From Nitrospinota bacterium (GTDB lineage Bacteria > UBA8248), in assembly GCA_011523725.1 (NCBI GenBank), contig WTGD01000270.1, positions 1-6,384 of the forward strand: DNA of 6,384 bases. Reading direction: 5' to 3'. Of this stretch, positions 1 through 5,649 are shown piece by piece; the stretch's first letter is position 1, and every line of letters begins with the position of its first letter. The notes beneath the pieces are model-generated. The model ran no database searches, was not told the DNA's origin, and saw only the letters and a program-made list of their open reading frames with translations. The position numbers and the translations under genes are program-made.

Positions 1-734
1 GTGCCCCAGATGATGCGCTCGGGGGCCGCCTCGATGAGCGCTTGGGCGACCGGGTCGACGTCCGAGTAGGGTGTTTGCTTCAGGCCCGTGATGCGGTAGG
101 CGCCCGTGAGCTTCACCCAGGTTCGGCCCTCTTTGAGCAAATCCATGAATTCCCGGAGCGGGCCCAGCCCCTCGGGCGCCGGGACGTAGCCCATGTGCCC
201 GAAAACGCTGTGCACGGGGAGGGAGGAGAAAGTTTTCCACAGATCGGGGAATTCATGGACGTGGATGAGGAACTCCATGTGCCAGCCCATGTCCTCGATG
301 CGCTCGCCCATCGCCTGAACGTCTGCGAACGAATCGAAGGGGATCCCGCCCTTGTCCGCCAGATTGATACGCAAGCCGCGAACGCCCGCGTCGTGGAGGC
401 GCGTCAATTCCGCCTCGGTCACCTCCTTGTCCACGGAGGCCACGCCCATGAGCCGTCCGCCTGAGCGGGCCATGGCGTCCAGCATGGCGGTGTTGTCGAC
501 CCCGTAGACGCTCGGCTGGGTGAGGACGCCGCGCTCCACGCCGAGTGTGCGGTGGAGGGTTTCGTAGGCATCGAGCAGGGCATCGGGAGGCGTATAACCC
601 CTTCTGGGTGAGTAGGCGTATTTGCTCTCGGGACCGAAGATGTGTCCGTGGGTGTCCCATGCGCCGTGGGGGAGCTTGAAGCGGGGCGCTCTGGGATGGG
701 GATCAGGCGGCGGGCAGGGAAGCATATCCGGCAT
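1..734 (-). CDS. Amidohydrolase family TIM-barrel hydrolase, 2-pyrone-4,6-dicarboxylate lactonase-like (C-terminus cut by window edge)
   Basis: 244 residues are visible; the C-terminus lies beyond the left edge. The sequence fits the amidohydrolase-2/COG3618 group, whose characterised members hydrolyse lactones such as 2-pyrone-4,6-dicarboxylate (LigI) or sugar lactones. Seen: the N-terminal DTHGHIFGP motif (residues 27-35, H29 and H31), QPSVYG (73-78), GVRGLRINL (117-125), an IHVHEF strand (157-162), GHMGY (179-183), WVKLTGAYR (206-214), and IIWG (241-244), where the family normally continues into a catalytic Asp (WGTDWPH type). Spacing between these motifs resembles LigI as I remember it. 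Oddity: the Asp usually found before the conserved His of the DHMG motif is Gly179. ATG 734 is chosen because AGGGAG lies 7 nt upstream; ATG 725 is an in-frame alternative. It is the last visible gene of the leftward operon, 11 nt after the ABM gene. The fold and family are secure; the substrate is unknown. Cytosolic, with no signal peptide. Confidence 0.88.
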   Translation of the reverse strand, partial: MPDMLPCPPPDPHPRAPRFKLPHGAWDTHGHIFGPESKYAYSPRRGYTPPDALLDAYETLHRTLGVERGVLTQPSVYGVDNTAMLDAMARSGGRLMGVASVDKEVTEAELTRLHDAGVRGLRINLADKGGIPFDSFADVQAMGERIEDMGWHMEFLIHVHEFPDLWKTFSSLPVHSVFGHMGYVPAPEGLGPLREFMDLLKEGRTWVKLTGAYRITGLKQTPYSDVDPVAQALIEAAPERIIWG

Positions 735-748
735 TCCGTTTCTCCCTA
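735..748 (-). promoter_or_regulatory. Shine-Dalgarno overlapping the upstream stop codon
   Basis: On the minus strand the TAG stop of the ABM gene (748-746) is embedded in AGGGAG (747-742), followed by a 7-nt spacer and ATG at 734. A ribosome terminating on the ABM gene would sit on the ribosome binding site of the amidohydrolase gene, which suggests translational coupling. The site also supports ATG 734 over ATG 725 as the start. Confidence 0.7.
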
Positions 749-1045
749 GTGGAGGTCGCCCTCGCGGCCATAGAGCTTGTGACGCGGCCTGCCCGCAAGA
801 ATCTCCGCCTTTCCCCAGTCCGTGACGGCGCGAAACGCATCGCTCCTGATGAAGGCCATGAAGTCTTCCTGCGCCTTCCACTCAGAGAGAATGGTGTAGG
901 AATTCGGGTTTTTCACCTGCTGATACAAAAGGCTTTGCACGTGGCCGGCCTGTCCTTCGAGGGCGCCTGCCACGGCCTCGAATTTCTCTTCGAACTCCTT
1001 CTCCTTGCCCGGGAGCACTTCGTAATACATCCCTACGGTGATCAT
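746..1045 (-). CDS. Antibiotic biosynthesis monooxygenase (ABM) domain protein
   Basis: This 99-residue protein has the length and pattern of a single ABM (dimeric alpha-beta barrel) domain. It starts with a strand, MITVGMYYEV (1-10), followed by a charged helix with PGKEKEFEEKF (12-22). The middle strands include SLLYQQVKNPNSYTILSEW (38-56), and a helix carries EDFMAFIRSDAFRAVTDWG (60-78). ABM proteins form homodimers and act as cofactor-free monooxygenases, haem-degrading enzymes or simple ligand-binding partners; the sequence does not show which. I did not see a clear IsdG-type haem-binding set. Start: AAGGAG (1057-1052) lies 6 nt before ATG 1045. It sits between a lyase-superfamily gene (31-nt gap) and an amidohydrolase gene (11-nt gap), so it probably serves the same pathway. 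The C-terminus RPRHKLYGREGDLH is basic and may be a flexible tail. Family assignment is good; function is open. Confidence 0.82.
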   Translation of the reverse strand: MITVGMYYEVLPGKEKEFEEKFEAVAGALEGQAGHVQSLLYQQVKNPNSYTILSEWKAQEDFMAFIRSDAFRAVTDWGKAEILAGRPRHKLYGREGDLH

Positions 1046-1076
1046 GTTCCGCTCCTTGCATCCCGCCGGTGAGGCG

Positions 1077-1943
1077 CTAGAGGTATTCGCGCTCCCACGC
1101 CTGGACTTCCGAAATGCCCAGGGCGTCGTTGTATTCCTGAAAAGTGGCCATCATCTCGCGCGCCGAGCGTGTGGAACCTTCTTCTTTCAAGATGTGCAGC
1201 ACGTCGTTCACCGCTTTCAGGTACGTGCAGCGCACGATGCCCGGGTAGATGATGACGCCGAAGCCGAGTTCGCCGAGTTCATCCACGCTGAGGGCCGCCT
1301 CGCGCCTCGATTCATCCAGCGTGGTGACGTGGGGCGGGGGAACCTCGGCCCCGATTTTCCGGAGTTCTTCCTCCGTACCCTCCACTTCGATGAACGTGAG
1401 GTCGGCCCCGGCCTCCCTATAGGCGACGGCCCTGCGGATCGCCTCGTCGAGTCCGTGGTCGGCGGCGGCGTCCGTGCGGGCGAGGATGAGGAAATTCTCG
1501 CTCTGCCGTGTGTCGAGGGCCGCCTTGAGCTTGCCGAGTTGCTCTTCCAGGGAGATGACGGGAATCGAGCCGGGCAGGAAGCCGCATTTTTTCGGGGTTA
1601 CCTGGTCCTCGATCTGAATACAGGCGACGCCCGCCGATTCCATTTCACGGACGGTGCGGACCATGTTCACGGCGTTGCCGTATCCGGTGTCGGCGTCCGC
1701 GATGAGGGGGATCGAAGTCGCCTGAACGATGTTCCGGCAGACGTCGGCCACCTCGCGGAGCGTCATGAAGCCCACGTCGGGCTTGCCGAGGAGCGCCGCC
1801 GAGGCGCCGTTGCCCGTCAGATAATTCACCTCGAATCCCGCCTGTTCCACCATGCGTGCGCTGAAGGCGTCGATGCAGGCGGGAGCGAGCACGGGTCGGT
1901 TTTCTTCTAAAAGCGCCCGGAGGCGCGCACCACGATCGTTCAT
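1077..1943 (-). CDS. Isocitrate lyase/PEP mutase superfamily enzyme (oxaloacetate decarboxylase / methylisocitrate lyase-like)
   Basis: This 288-residue protein matches the usual length of short ICL/PEPM-superfamily enzymes. They are Mg-dependent TIM barrels that cleave or form C-C or P-C bonds next to a carboxylate (methylisocitrate lyase, dimethylmalate lyase, oxaloacetate decarboxylase, PEP mutase). Seen: PACIDAFSARMVEQAGF (21-37), YLTGNGASAALLGKPD (41-56), the metal-binding signature IADADTGYGN (81-90; D83 and D85), IEDQ (111-114; E112), the gating-loop cysteine motif KKCG (118-121; C120), ILARTDA (153-159) and IIYPGIV (231-237). Oddities: the loop reads KKCGF rather than the usual KKCGH/KRCGH, and the common NMxExGxTP segment is replaced by HVTTLDESRRE (205-215), so it should not be called PrpB or ICL. 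Start ATG 1943 has a GAGGGA Shine-Dalgarno about 7 nt upstream. It is the first gene of the leftward operon. Family is certain; reaction is unknown. Confidence 0.9.
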   Translation of the reverse strand: MNDRGARLRALLEENRPVLAPACIDAFSARMVEQAGFEVNYLTGNGASAALLGKPDVGFMTLREVADVCRNIVQATSIPLIADADTGYGNAVNMVRTVREMESAGVACIQIEDQVTPKKCGFLPGSIPVISLEEQLGKLKAALDTRQSENFLILARTDAAADHGLDEAIRRAVAYREAGADLTFIEVEGTEEELRKIGAEVPPPHVTTLDESRREAALSVDELGELGFGVIIYPGIVRCTYLKAVNDVLHILKEEGSTRSAREMMATFQEYNDALGISEVQAWEREYL

Positions 1944-2085
1944 GGCGTTATCCCTCGAATGAGTGGAGACAAAGTTATCCGAAGTTCTCCCACCCCCGGC
2001 CCCGTGTCAAGTGAGCCTTGTGTTCCGCGTGGTTCCGGGGATAGAGTAGTCCCTGCCTCCACGAAAAGAACAGGGTCAACACTCC
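1944..2085. promoter_or_regulatory. Divergent intergenic region with presumed back-to-back promoters
   Basis: These 142 bp separate the leftward catabolic operon from the rightward glycan genes, so both promoters should lie here. Rightward, a weak pair is TTGTGT (2018-2023) and TAGAGT (2042-2047) with an 18-nt spacer, 38 nt before the methyltransferase ATG. Leftward, a perfect TTGACA hexamer occurs on the minus strand (2010-2005), but the nearest -10-like GATAAC (1979-1974) is 25 nt away, outside the normal range. The ribosome sites are GAGGGA (minus, before 1943) and a weak AGGGT (2072-2076) before 2086. Position supports the call; the exact elements are guesses. Confidence 0.4.
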
Positions 2086-2862
2086 ATGCCCAAGAAGCGC
2101 TCCCCTGGAGCCGAATCGGAAGAGATGGCGGCCCTCGCCCGCGCCGTCGAGCGTTCGCTGGCGGAAGGCGGAAGAGGTCTCCATCACCTGAGCACGCCGC
2201 TTGGGCGCGCCAGTTACCTGCGCAAAGCGGAGGTCGTGAAAAACCTGAAGCCGGACGGCGGCAGGTTGCTGGATTGGGGATGCGGCTACGGGCAAATGTC
2301 TTATCTGCTGAGAAACCGGGGATTCGAGGTCGTTCCCTATACCATCGAGGCGGAAGAGACCTCTCTTTGGAATTCCTTTATCCGCGAGCAGAACCTCGAT
2401 GTCGTTTGCGGTGAGGACCCCGTTCGGCTTCCATTCGAGGATAGATCGTTCGACCTCGTTTTGTCCTGCGGCGTTCTGGAGCATGTGGAAGACGAGAGCG
2501 GTTCGCTCGCAGAAATATGGCGCATCCTGCGCCCCGGAGGGATGTTCGTCGTGATGATGCTTCCCAACGAATGGAGTTATGCGGAGTTCATGGCGAGAAA
2601 CATTTTTCGGGCAAGTGATCACGACCGGCTCTATTCCGTAAAAAAGATGCGCCGTCTCCTCGCCCGGTTCGGGTTCCGGGCGGTCGAGACGTGGTACTCG
2701 AATATCCTCCCGAAGAATTTCACCCCTTTCCCGGAGGCGTTCAGGCAATCGCTCGGAGCGCATCCGCATATATGGTTGAGGGTCGAGGCCTGGCTATCCA
2801 AAATTCCTCCCGTCTGCTGGTTCAGCGGGGTGGTTGAAGGCGCCTTCGTGCGCCTGTCGTGA
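2086..2862 (+). CDS. Class I SAM-dependent methyltransferase (Methyltransf_11 type)
   Basis: This 258-residue protein has a complete Rossmann-type methyltransferase core. Motif I is LLDWGCGYGQ (61-70), which binds S-adenosylmethionine. The motif II/IV region is LPFEDRSFDLVLSCGVLEHV (115-134), typical of the Methyltransf_11 group. Motif III is RILRPGGMFVVMM (146-158). The C-terminal half (DHDRLYSVKKMRRLLARFGF, 178-197) matches the helix and strand that close the fold, followed by a Trp/Pro-rich tail. No signal peptide; probably cytosolic. The start codon has only a weak AGGGT ribosome site 9 nt upstream. It is the first gene of the rightward block and precedes three glycosyltransferases, so a role in methylating a sugar, lipid carrier or glycan end is plausible, but these folds also act on quinones and small molecules. 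The 248-bp gap to the next gene leaves open whether it shares a transcript with them. Enzyme class is firm; substrate is not known. Confidence 0.9.
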   Translation: MPKKRSPGAESEEMAALARAVERSLAEGGRGLHHLSTPLGRASYLRKAEVVKNLKPDGGRLLDWGCGYGQMSYLLRNRGFEVVPYTIEAEETSLWNSFIREQNLDVVCGEDPVRLPFEDRSFDLVLSCGVLEHVEDESGSLAEIWRILRPGGMFVVMMLPNEWSYAEFMARNIFRASDHDRLYSVKKMRRLLARFGFRAVETWYSNILPKNFTPFPEAFRQSLGAHPHIWLRVEAWLSKIPPVCWFSGVVEGAFVRLS

Positions 2863-3110
2863 GGATAGACTGAAAGGCGGACTCGGCCCGTGTGACGCTT
2901 GAGCCATCGTGGGTGGAAGTCTTGATTGCCTGAAAGATGCCGCATGCGTCTTGCGTTTTTCTTGAGAGGCCGCTTTACTGGAATACCTGTACTCATAGGA
3001 CCCACCGATTTCCTGGAATGAGAGAAAACGGAAATTCCAGGGTTTCTGAAATATGGCAGTCAGGAAGCGGGCATGACGCGAGGCATGCGCTATCAACATG
3101 GCGGGTCATC
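2863..3110. other. 248-bp intergenic region without a gene
   Basis: No convincing gene lies here. The downstream GT4 reading frame stays open from ATG 2937, but the translated stretch before 3111 (Arg/His/Ser-rich, no glycosyltransferase-like pattern) does not look like protein. A weak promoter-like pair is TTGCGT (2951-2956) and TTTACT (2974-2979), spacer 17 nt. An inverted repeat lies at 3012-3041 (separate entry). No strong intrinsic terminator for the methyltransferase gene was found. The region is noticeably less GC-rich than the left operon and could hold the promoter and leader of the GT4 gene. Confidence 0.5.
3012..3041. repeat. 8-bp perfect inverted repeat with 14-nt spacer
   Basis: CCTGGAAT (3012-3019) and ATTCCAGG (3034-3041) are exact reverse complements, separated by a purine-rich 14-nt spacer (3020-3033). 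The repeat is 70 bp upstream of the GT4 start codon. It could form a hairpin in the leader RNA or be a dimeric regulator site. No U-run follows, so it is not an intrinsic terminator. The arms are short enough that chance cannot be excluded. Confidence 0.4.
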
Positions 3111-4226
3111 ATGCGCGTTTTTATCATTTCCCGTTTCTGCGCGTCGCCGGTTTACCGGGCGAAGATCGCCGCGCTCGCCCGGCAGCCCGGATTGGAAGTT
3201 TCTCTGCTCGTACCTGCAGAGTGGAAAGAGGGCGCGCGGTTGCTCACCTGCCGGGAGGGCGAGGAAGAGGGCTACCGGATTTTCACCGGTTCTCTGATTT
3301 TCAACGGCAGGGTGGGCGGCCACGTTTACGGCAGTGGACTATGGAGAGCGCTTCAGGAAGCGCGGCCCGATATCGTCCACATGGAAGAGGAGTCCTACAG
3401 TTTCGCCGCGGCCCAGGTGTTGCTTTGCCTGTCTATGCTCAGAACGCGTCCGAAGTTCATGGTCAACAACTCGGAGAATTTCGATATCGCTCTCCCCTGG
3501 CGCTCCCGAAAGATCGAAAAGGTCGTTTTCCGCCGCGCGGACGCACTTTTGGTCTTTGCCCGTTCCGCCCGCGCGAGACTGTTGCACATCGGTGCGCCGC
3601 CGCAGAAAGTGCGAACCCTCCCCCAGTTTGGACTGGACCCCGCGCTTTTCCGTCCCCCCGAACCGGGTGAGCGCGGCAATGTGTTCAGCATCGGATACCT
3701 CGGGAGGCTCGTTCACTCGAAAGGGGTGGACGTTCTCTTGAGAGCGCTTGCCGGCCTCTCGGGAGAGTGGAGAGCGCAGATCGCAGGGGATGGCGATGAG
3801 CGTGAAACGCTCGAGCGGCTGGCGCGCGCGCTCCGGATCGGGGAGCGGGTGGAATTCGTCGGCTGGGTCGATCATTCTGATGTTCCCGGATATTTACGCA
3901 AGTGGCATGTGTTGGCGCTTCCATCAAGAACGACCGCGCGCTGGAGAGAGCAGTTCGGCCGACTGCTGATCGAGGCGATGGGCTGCGGAGTGGTTCCCGT
4001 GGGAGCGGCTACGGGCGAAATCCCGCACGTCATCGGTTCGGAGGGGTTCGTATTTCCGGAAGATGATGTGGAAATTCTCCAAGAAATTCTCCAGAAACTT
4101 CAAAACAAACCCCGAGAGCGCGAACGGCTGGCGCAGGCAGGCAGCAGAAGAACCCTCGAAGAATTCACCTGGGATGTGTTGGCAGACAAGACGCGTCGTC
4201 TCTATGAGGACATTCTGGCTGGGTGA
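3111..4226 (+). CDS. Glycosyltransferase family 4 (GT-B fold)
   Basis: This 371-residue protein has the size and layout of a retaining GT4 enzyme that moves a sugar from a nucleotide-sugar donor to a growing glycan at the inner face of the cytoplasmic membrane. N-terminal acceptor domain: MRVFIISRFCASPVYRAKIA (1-20), RPDIVHMEEE (85-94). C-terminal donor domain: FSIGYLGRLVHSKGVDVLL (192-210), AQIAGDGDE (222-230), VEFVGWVDHSDVPGYL (247-262), ALPSRTTARWREQFGRLLIE (269-288). The last contains the E-x7-E motif (E280 and E288), followed by AMGCGVVPVG (289-298) and the GEIPHVIG loop (302-309). All expected elements are intact. The frame is open upstream to ATG 2937 and ATG 3018, but the family N-terminus begins at MRVFIISRF, so 3111 is preferred; its ribosome site GGCGGG (3100-3105) is weak. 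Neighbours point to lipopolysaccharide or other surface polysaccharide synthesis. The sugar and linkage cannot be told from sequence. Confidence 0.9.
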   Translation: MRVFIISRFCASPVYRAKIAALARQPGLEVSLLVPAEWKEGARLLTCREGEEEGYRIFTGSLIFNGRVGGHVYGSGLWRALQEARPDIVHMEEESYSFAAAQVLLCLSMLRTRPKFMVNNSENFDIALPWRSRKIEKVVFRRADALLVFARSARARLLHIGAPPQKVRTLPQFGLDPALFRPPEPGERGNVFSIGYLGRLVHSKGVDVLLRALAGLSGEWRAQIAGDGDERETLERLARALRIGERVEFVGWVDHSDVPGYLRKWHVLALPSRTTARWREQFGRLLIEAMGCGVVPVGAATGEIPHVIGSEGFVFPEDDVEILQEILQKLQNKPRERERLAQAGSRRTLEEFTWDVLADKTRRLYEDILAG

Positions 4227-4265
4227 TGCGAGCGGGCTGCGTATGTCGCGGGAGTAGCGTGTAGA

Positions 4266-4280
4266 AGCGGAATTTCCGCT
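4266..4280. promoter_or_regulatory. 15-bp palindrome, possible operator upstream of the GT9 gene
   Basis: AGCGGAA, one central T, then TTCCGCT form a perfect 15-bp palindrome (7-bp arms). It lies 62 bp before the GT9 start codon and where the -35 element would fall relative to the TATATT at 4297. That is the position of a repressor or activator site. It could instead form a small 5-bp hairpin with an AATTT loop in an RNA from the upstream gene. No T-run follows directly, so a terminator is unlikely. Confidence 0.4.
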
Positions 4281-4302
4281 GGGGGGCGAAGCGCGCTATA
4301 TT
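4273..4302 (+). promoter_or_regulatory. Putative internal promoter before the GT9 gene
   Basis: TATATT (4297-4302) matches the -10 consensus at 5 of 6 positions and opens a markedly AT-rich stretch (4297-4331) in an otherwise GC-rich window. The best -35 at 18-nt spacing is the poor TTTCCG (4273-4278), inside the palindrome. A weak -35 overlapped by a symmetric site fits a regulated promoter. The evidence is pattern matching by eye only. Confidence 0.35.
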
Positions 4303-4341
4303 CTTTGATATCTGTTGGTTGAATTTTTTTGAGAGCGCACC

Positions 4342-5649
4342 ATGAACAGGTCGGAAAACGCAGGGATACGCGAATCGCCTCATGACGCGGCGCGTTTTAT
4401 CGATGATGCCCGTTTGCGCGTGCCCCCGAAAATGGTCGCGCCCCCGGTGGGAGAGGCGCTCAGGCCGGAGCGGAGCCGAAGGACTCCCGTTTTCGAGCGC
4501 AGCTACCATTATCAGAGCCTTCCGGTGCGATGCGCGTTTCGTGCGGTCGACCTGCTGGGGGAGACTTTTGTTCGCAACACGCGAGAACGGCCACCGGCAA
4601 TTCGCCGCGTTCTGTTGATGCGCCCCGACCATATCGGCGACGTCGTCTGCACGCTACCTGCAATCCGTGCGATTCTCGACAGTCTGCCCGATGCGCAAAT
4701 CGACCTCCTCATTCGCTCATCAGCCCGTTCTTTGTTCAGTGAGTTCGACGAAGAATTGGCGGGGGTGGATTTCCTCGTTTTCAATGCGTCCTGGCGCGAC
4801 AGGCCGAAGAGGAAGAAATTCGGCTTTCGCTCAATGCGCCGTCTGAGGCGGTTACTAAGACTCAGAGCCGAAGAAATCGACGGGCCTTACGATCTGGCGG
4901 TGGATTTTGCGGGCGATTTTCAATCGATTATCACGGCCAGGCTCGCGGGCGTGCGCTATCTGGTCGGGCGCGGCATCAGGGGATTCGGTTTCGGCCTGGA
5001 TGTAGAGGTTGAGGAGTTTCCAAAACGCCATCAGGTGGAATTTAATCTTGATATGCTCGAATACGCAGGGTTGGGTTCGTTTGAGACGAAAAATCCCGCG
5101 CTGACGCTCTCTGAAGAAGAGCTTGCCGAGGGGCGAGCGTGCATCGCCTCCCTGACGGAGGACCCCTCGGGCCCATTCATCGGAATTCACCCGGGCGCCG
5201 GAGGAAGGGAAAGGATATGGAGCCCGAAACTCTATGGGGAGTTGATCAGCCGGATCGTCTCCACGCTTCCCGCCCGGGTTCTGTTGCTGGGCGGGCCGGA
5301 TGACCGGCCAATCGTCGATGCGATACTCAAATCCATGAAGGGCGTCCGCGTTCGCGGTACCATTATAGATATGTGCGAGAAAATGCAGAACCTCCGATCG
5401 CTCATGGGGATCATGAAGGCCTGCCGGCTGTTCATCGGCAATGACTCGGGCCCCACCCATATCGCCGCAGCGCTTGGGGTTCCCGTGATTTGCATCTTTC
5501 AGGGACCAGCCGAGCCGAGTATCTGGGGGCCGCGGGGCCCGAACGTGGTGGTGTTACGAAAACTTCCTGCATCCGAGGGTGGCGTCTGGGGGGGTAGGGA
5601 GAGTCAGCAACTCGAGCGCGTCTACGAAGCGGTCAAAAGATGCGTATAG
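4342..5649 (+). CDS. Glycosyltransferase family 9 (ADP-heptose:LPS heptosyltransferase-like) with N-terminal extension
   Basis: This 435-residue protein is long for GT9 enzymes, usually about 320-370 residues. The GT9 core starts near residue 88: RRVLLMRPDHIGDVVCTLPA (88-107), with D100 at the position of the catalytic Asp in WaaC/WaaF. Then come YDLAVDFAGD (183-192), GIHPGAGGRERIWSPKLYGE (281-300), RVLLLGGPDDRPIV (312-325) and the donor-binding FIGNDSGPTHIAAALGVPVI (364-383; D368 and H373). It would transfer a heptose or related sugar, typically to lipid A-core, at the cytoplasmic face of the inner membrane. Residues 1-55 are Arg/Pro-rich and look disordered; 58-80 look helical. ATG 4342 has GAGAG 6 nt upstream; Met31 is an alternative start. 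Its 3' end overlaps the next gene by 10 nt, indicating co-translation. Family is secure; heptose specificity is inferred, since GT9 members can use other sugars. Confidence 0.9.
   Translation: MNRSENAGIRESPHDAARFIDDARLRVPPKMVAPPVGEALRPERSRRTPVFERSYHYQSLPVRCAFRAVDLLGETFVRNTRERPPAIRRVLLMRPDHIGDVVCTLPAIRAILDSLPDAQIDLLIRSSARSLFSEFDEELAGVDFLVFNASWRDRPKRKKFGFRSMRRLRRLLRLRAEEIDGPYDLAVDFAGDFQSIITARLAGVRYLVGRGIRGFGFGLDVEVEEFPKRHQVEFNLDMLEYAGLGSFETKNPALTLSEEELAEGRACIASLTEDPSGPFIGIHPGAGGRERIWSPKLYGELISRIVSTLPARVLLLGGPDDRPIVDAILKSMKGVRVRGTIIDMCEKMQNLRSLMGIMKACRLFIGNDSGPTHIAAALGVPVICIFQGPAEPSIWGPRGPNVVVLRKLPASEGGVWGGRESQQLERVYEAVKRCV

Noticed and set aside
42..464. 140-codon plus-strand frame over the amidohydrolase gene
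   Set aside because: The minus-strand frame from 734 encodes an intact run of amidohydrolase motifs through the same DNA.
253..660. 135-codon minus-strand frame within the amidohydrolase gene
   Set aside because: It is out of frame with the real gene, Arg-rich and without motifs.
1038..1910. 290-codon open frame on the plus strand opposite the lyase-superfamily gene
   Set aside because: Its translation has no recognisable domain and mirrors the GC-rich codons of the minus-strand gene, which has clear family motifs. It is a shadow frame.
2005..2010. Perfect TTGACA on the minus strand as a sigma-70 promoter for the leftward operon
   Set aside because: At 15-18 nt spacing there is no acceptable -10; the closest (GATAAC) is 25 nt away. 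Kept only as a note in the intergenic entry.
1975..2769. 264-codon open frame on the minus strand opposite the methyltransferase gene
   Set aside because: Low-complexity, Arg/His-rich translation without domain features; the plus-strand methyltransferase explains the coding signal.
2941..2960. Possible terminator: CGCA/TGCG stem with five T
   Set aside because: The stem is only 4 bp with a 7-nt loop and lies about 80 bp past the methyltransferase stop; too weak to call.
3053..3076. Seven-codon mini-ORF (MAVRKRA) upstream of the GT4 gene, a possible leader peptide
   Set aside because: No ribosome site and no run of regulatory codons; short ORFs like this arise by chance.
2937..3110. Upstream in-frame starts (2937 and 3018) for the first GT4 gene
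   Set aside because: The GT4 fold begins at MRVFIISRF (ATG 3111). The added residues do not resemble the family and the upstream ATGs lack good ribosome sites.
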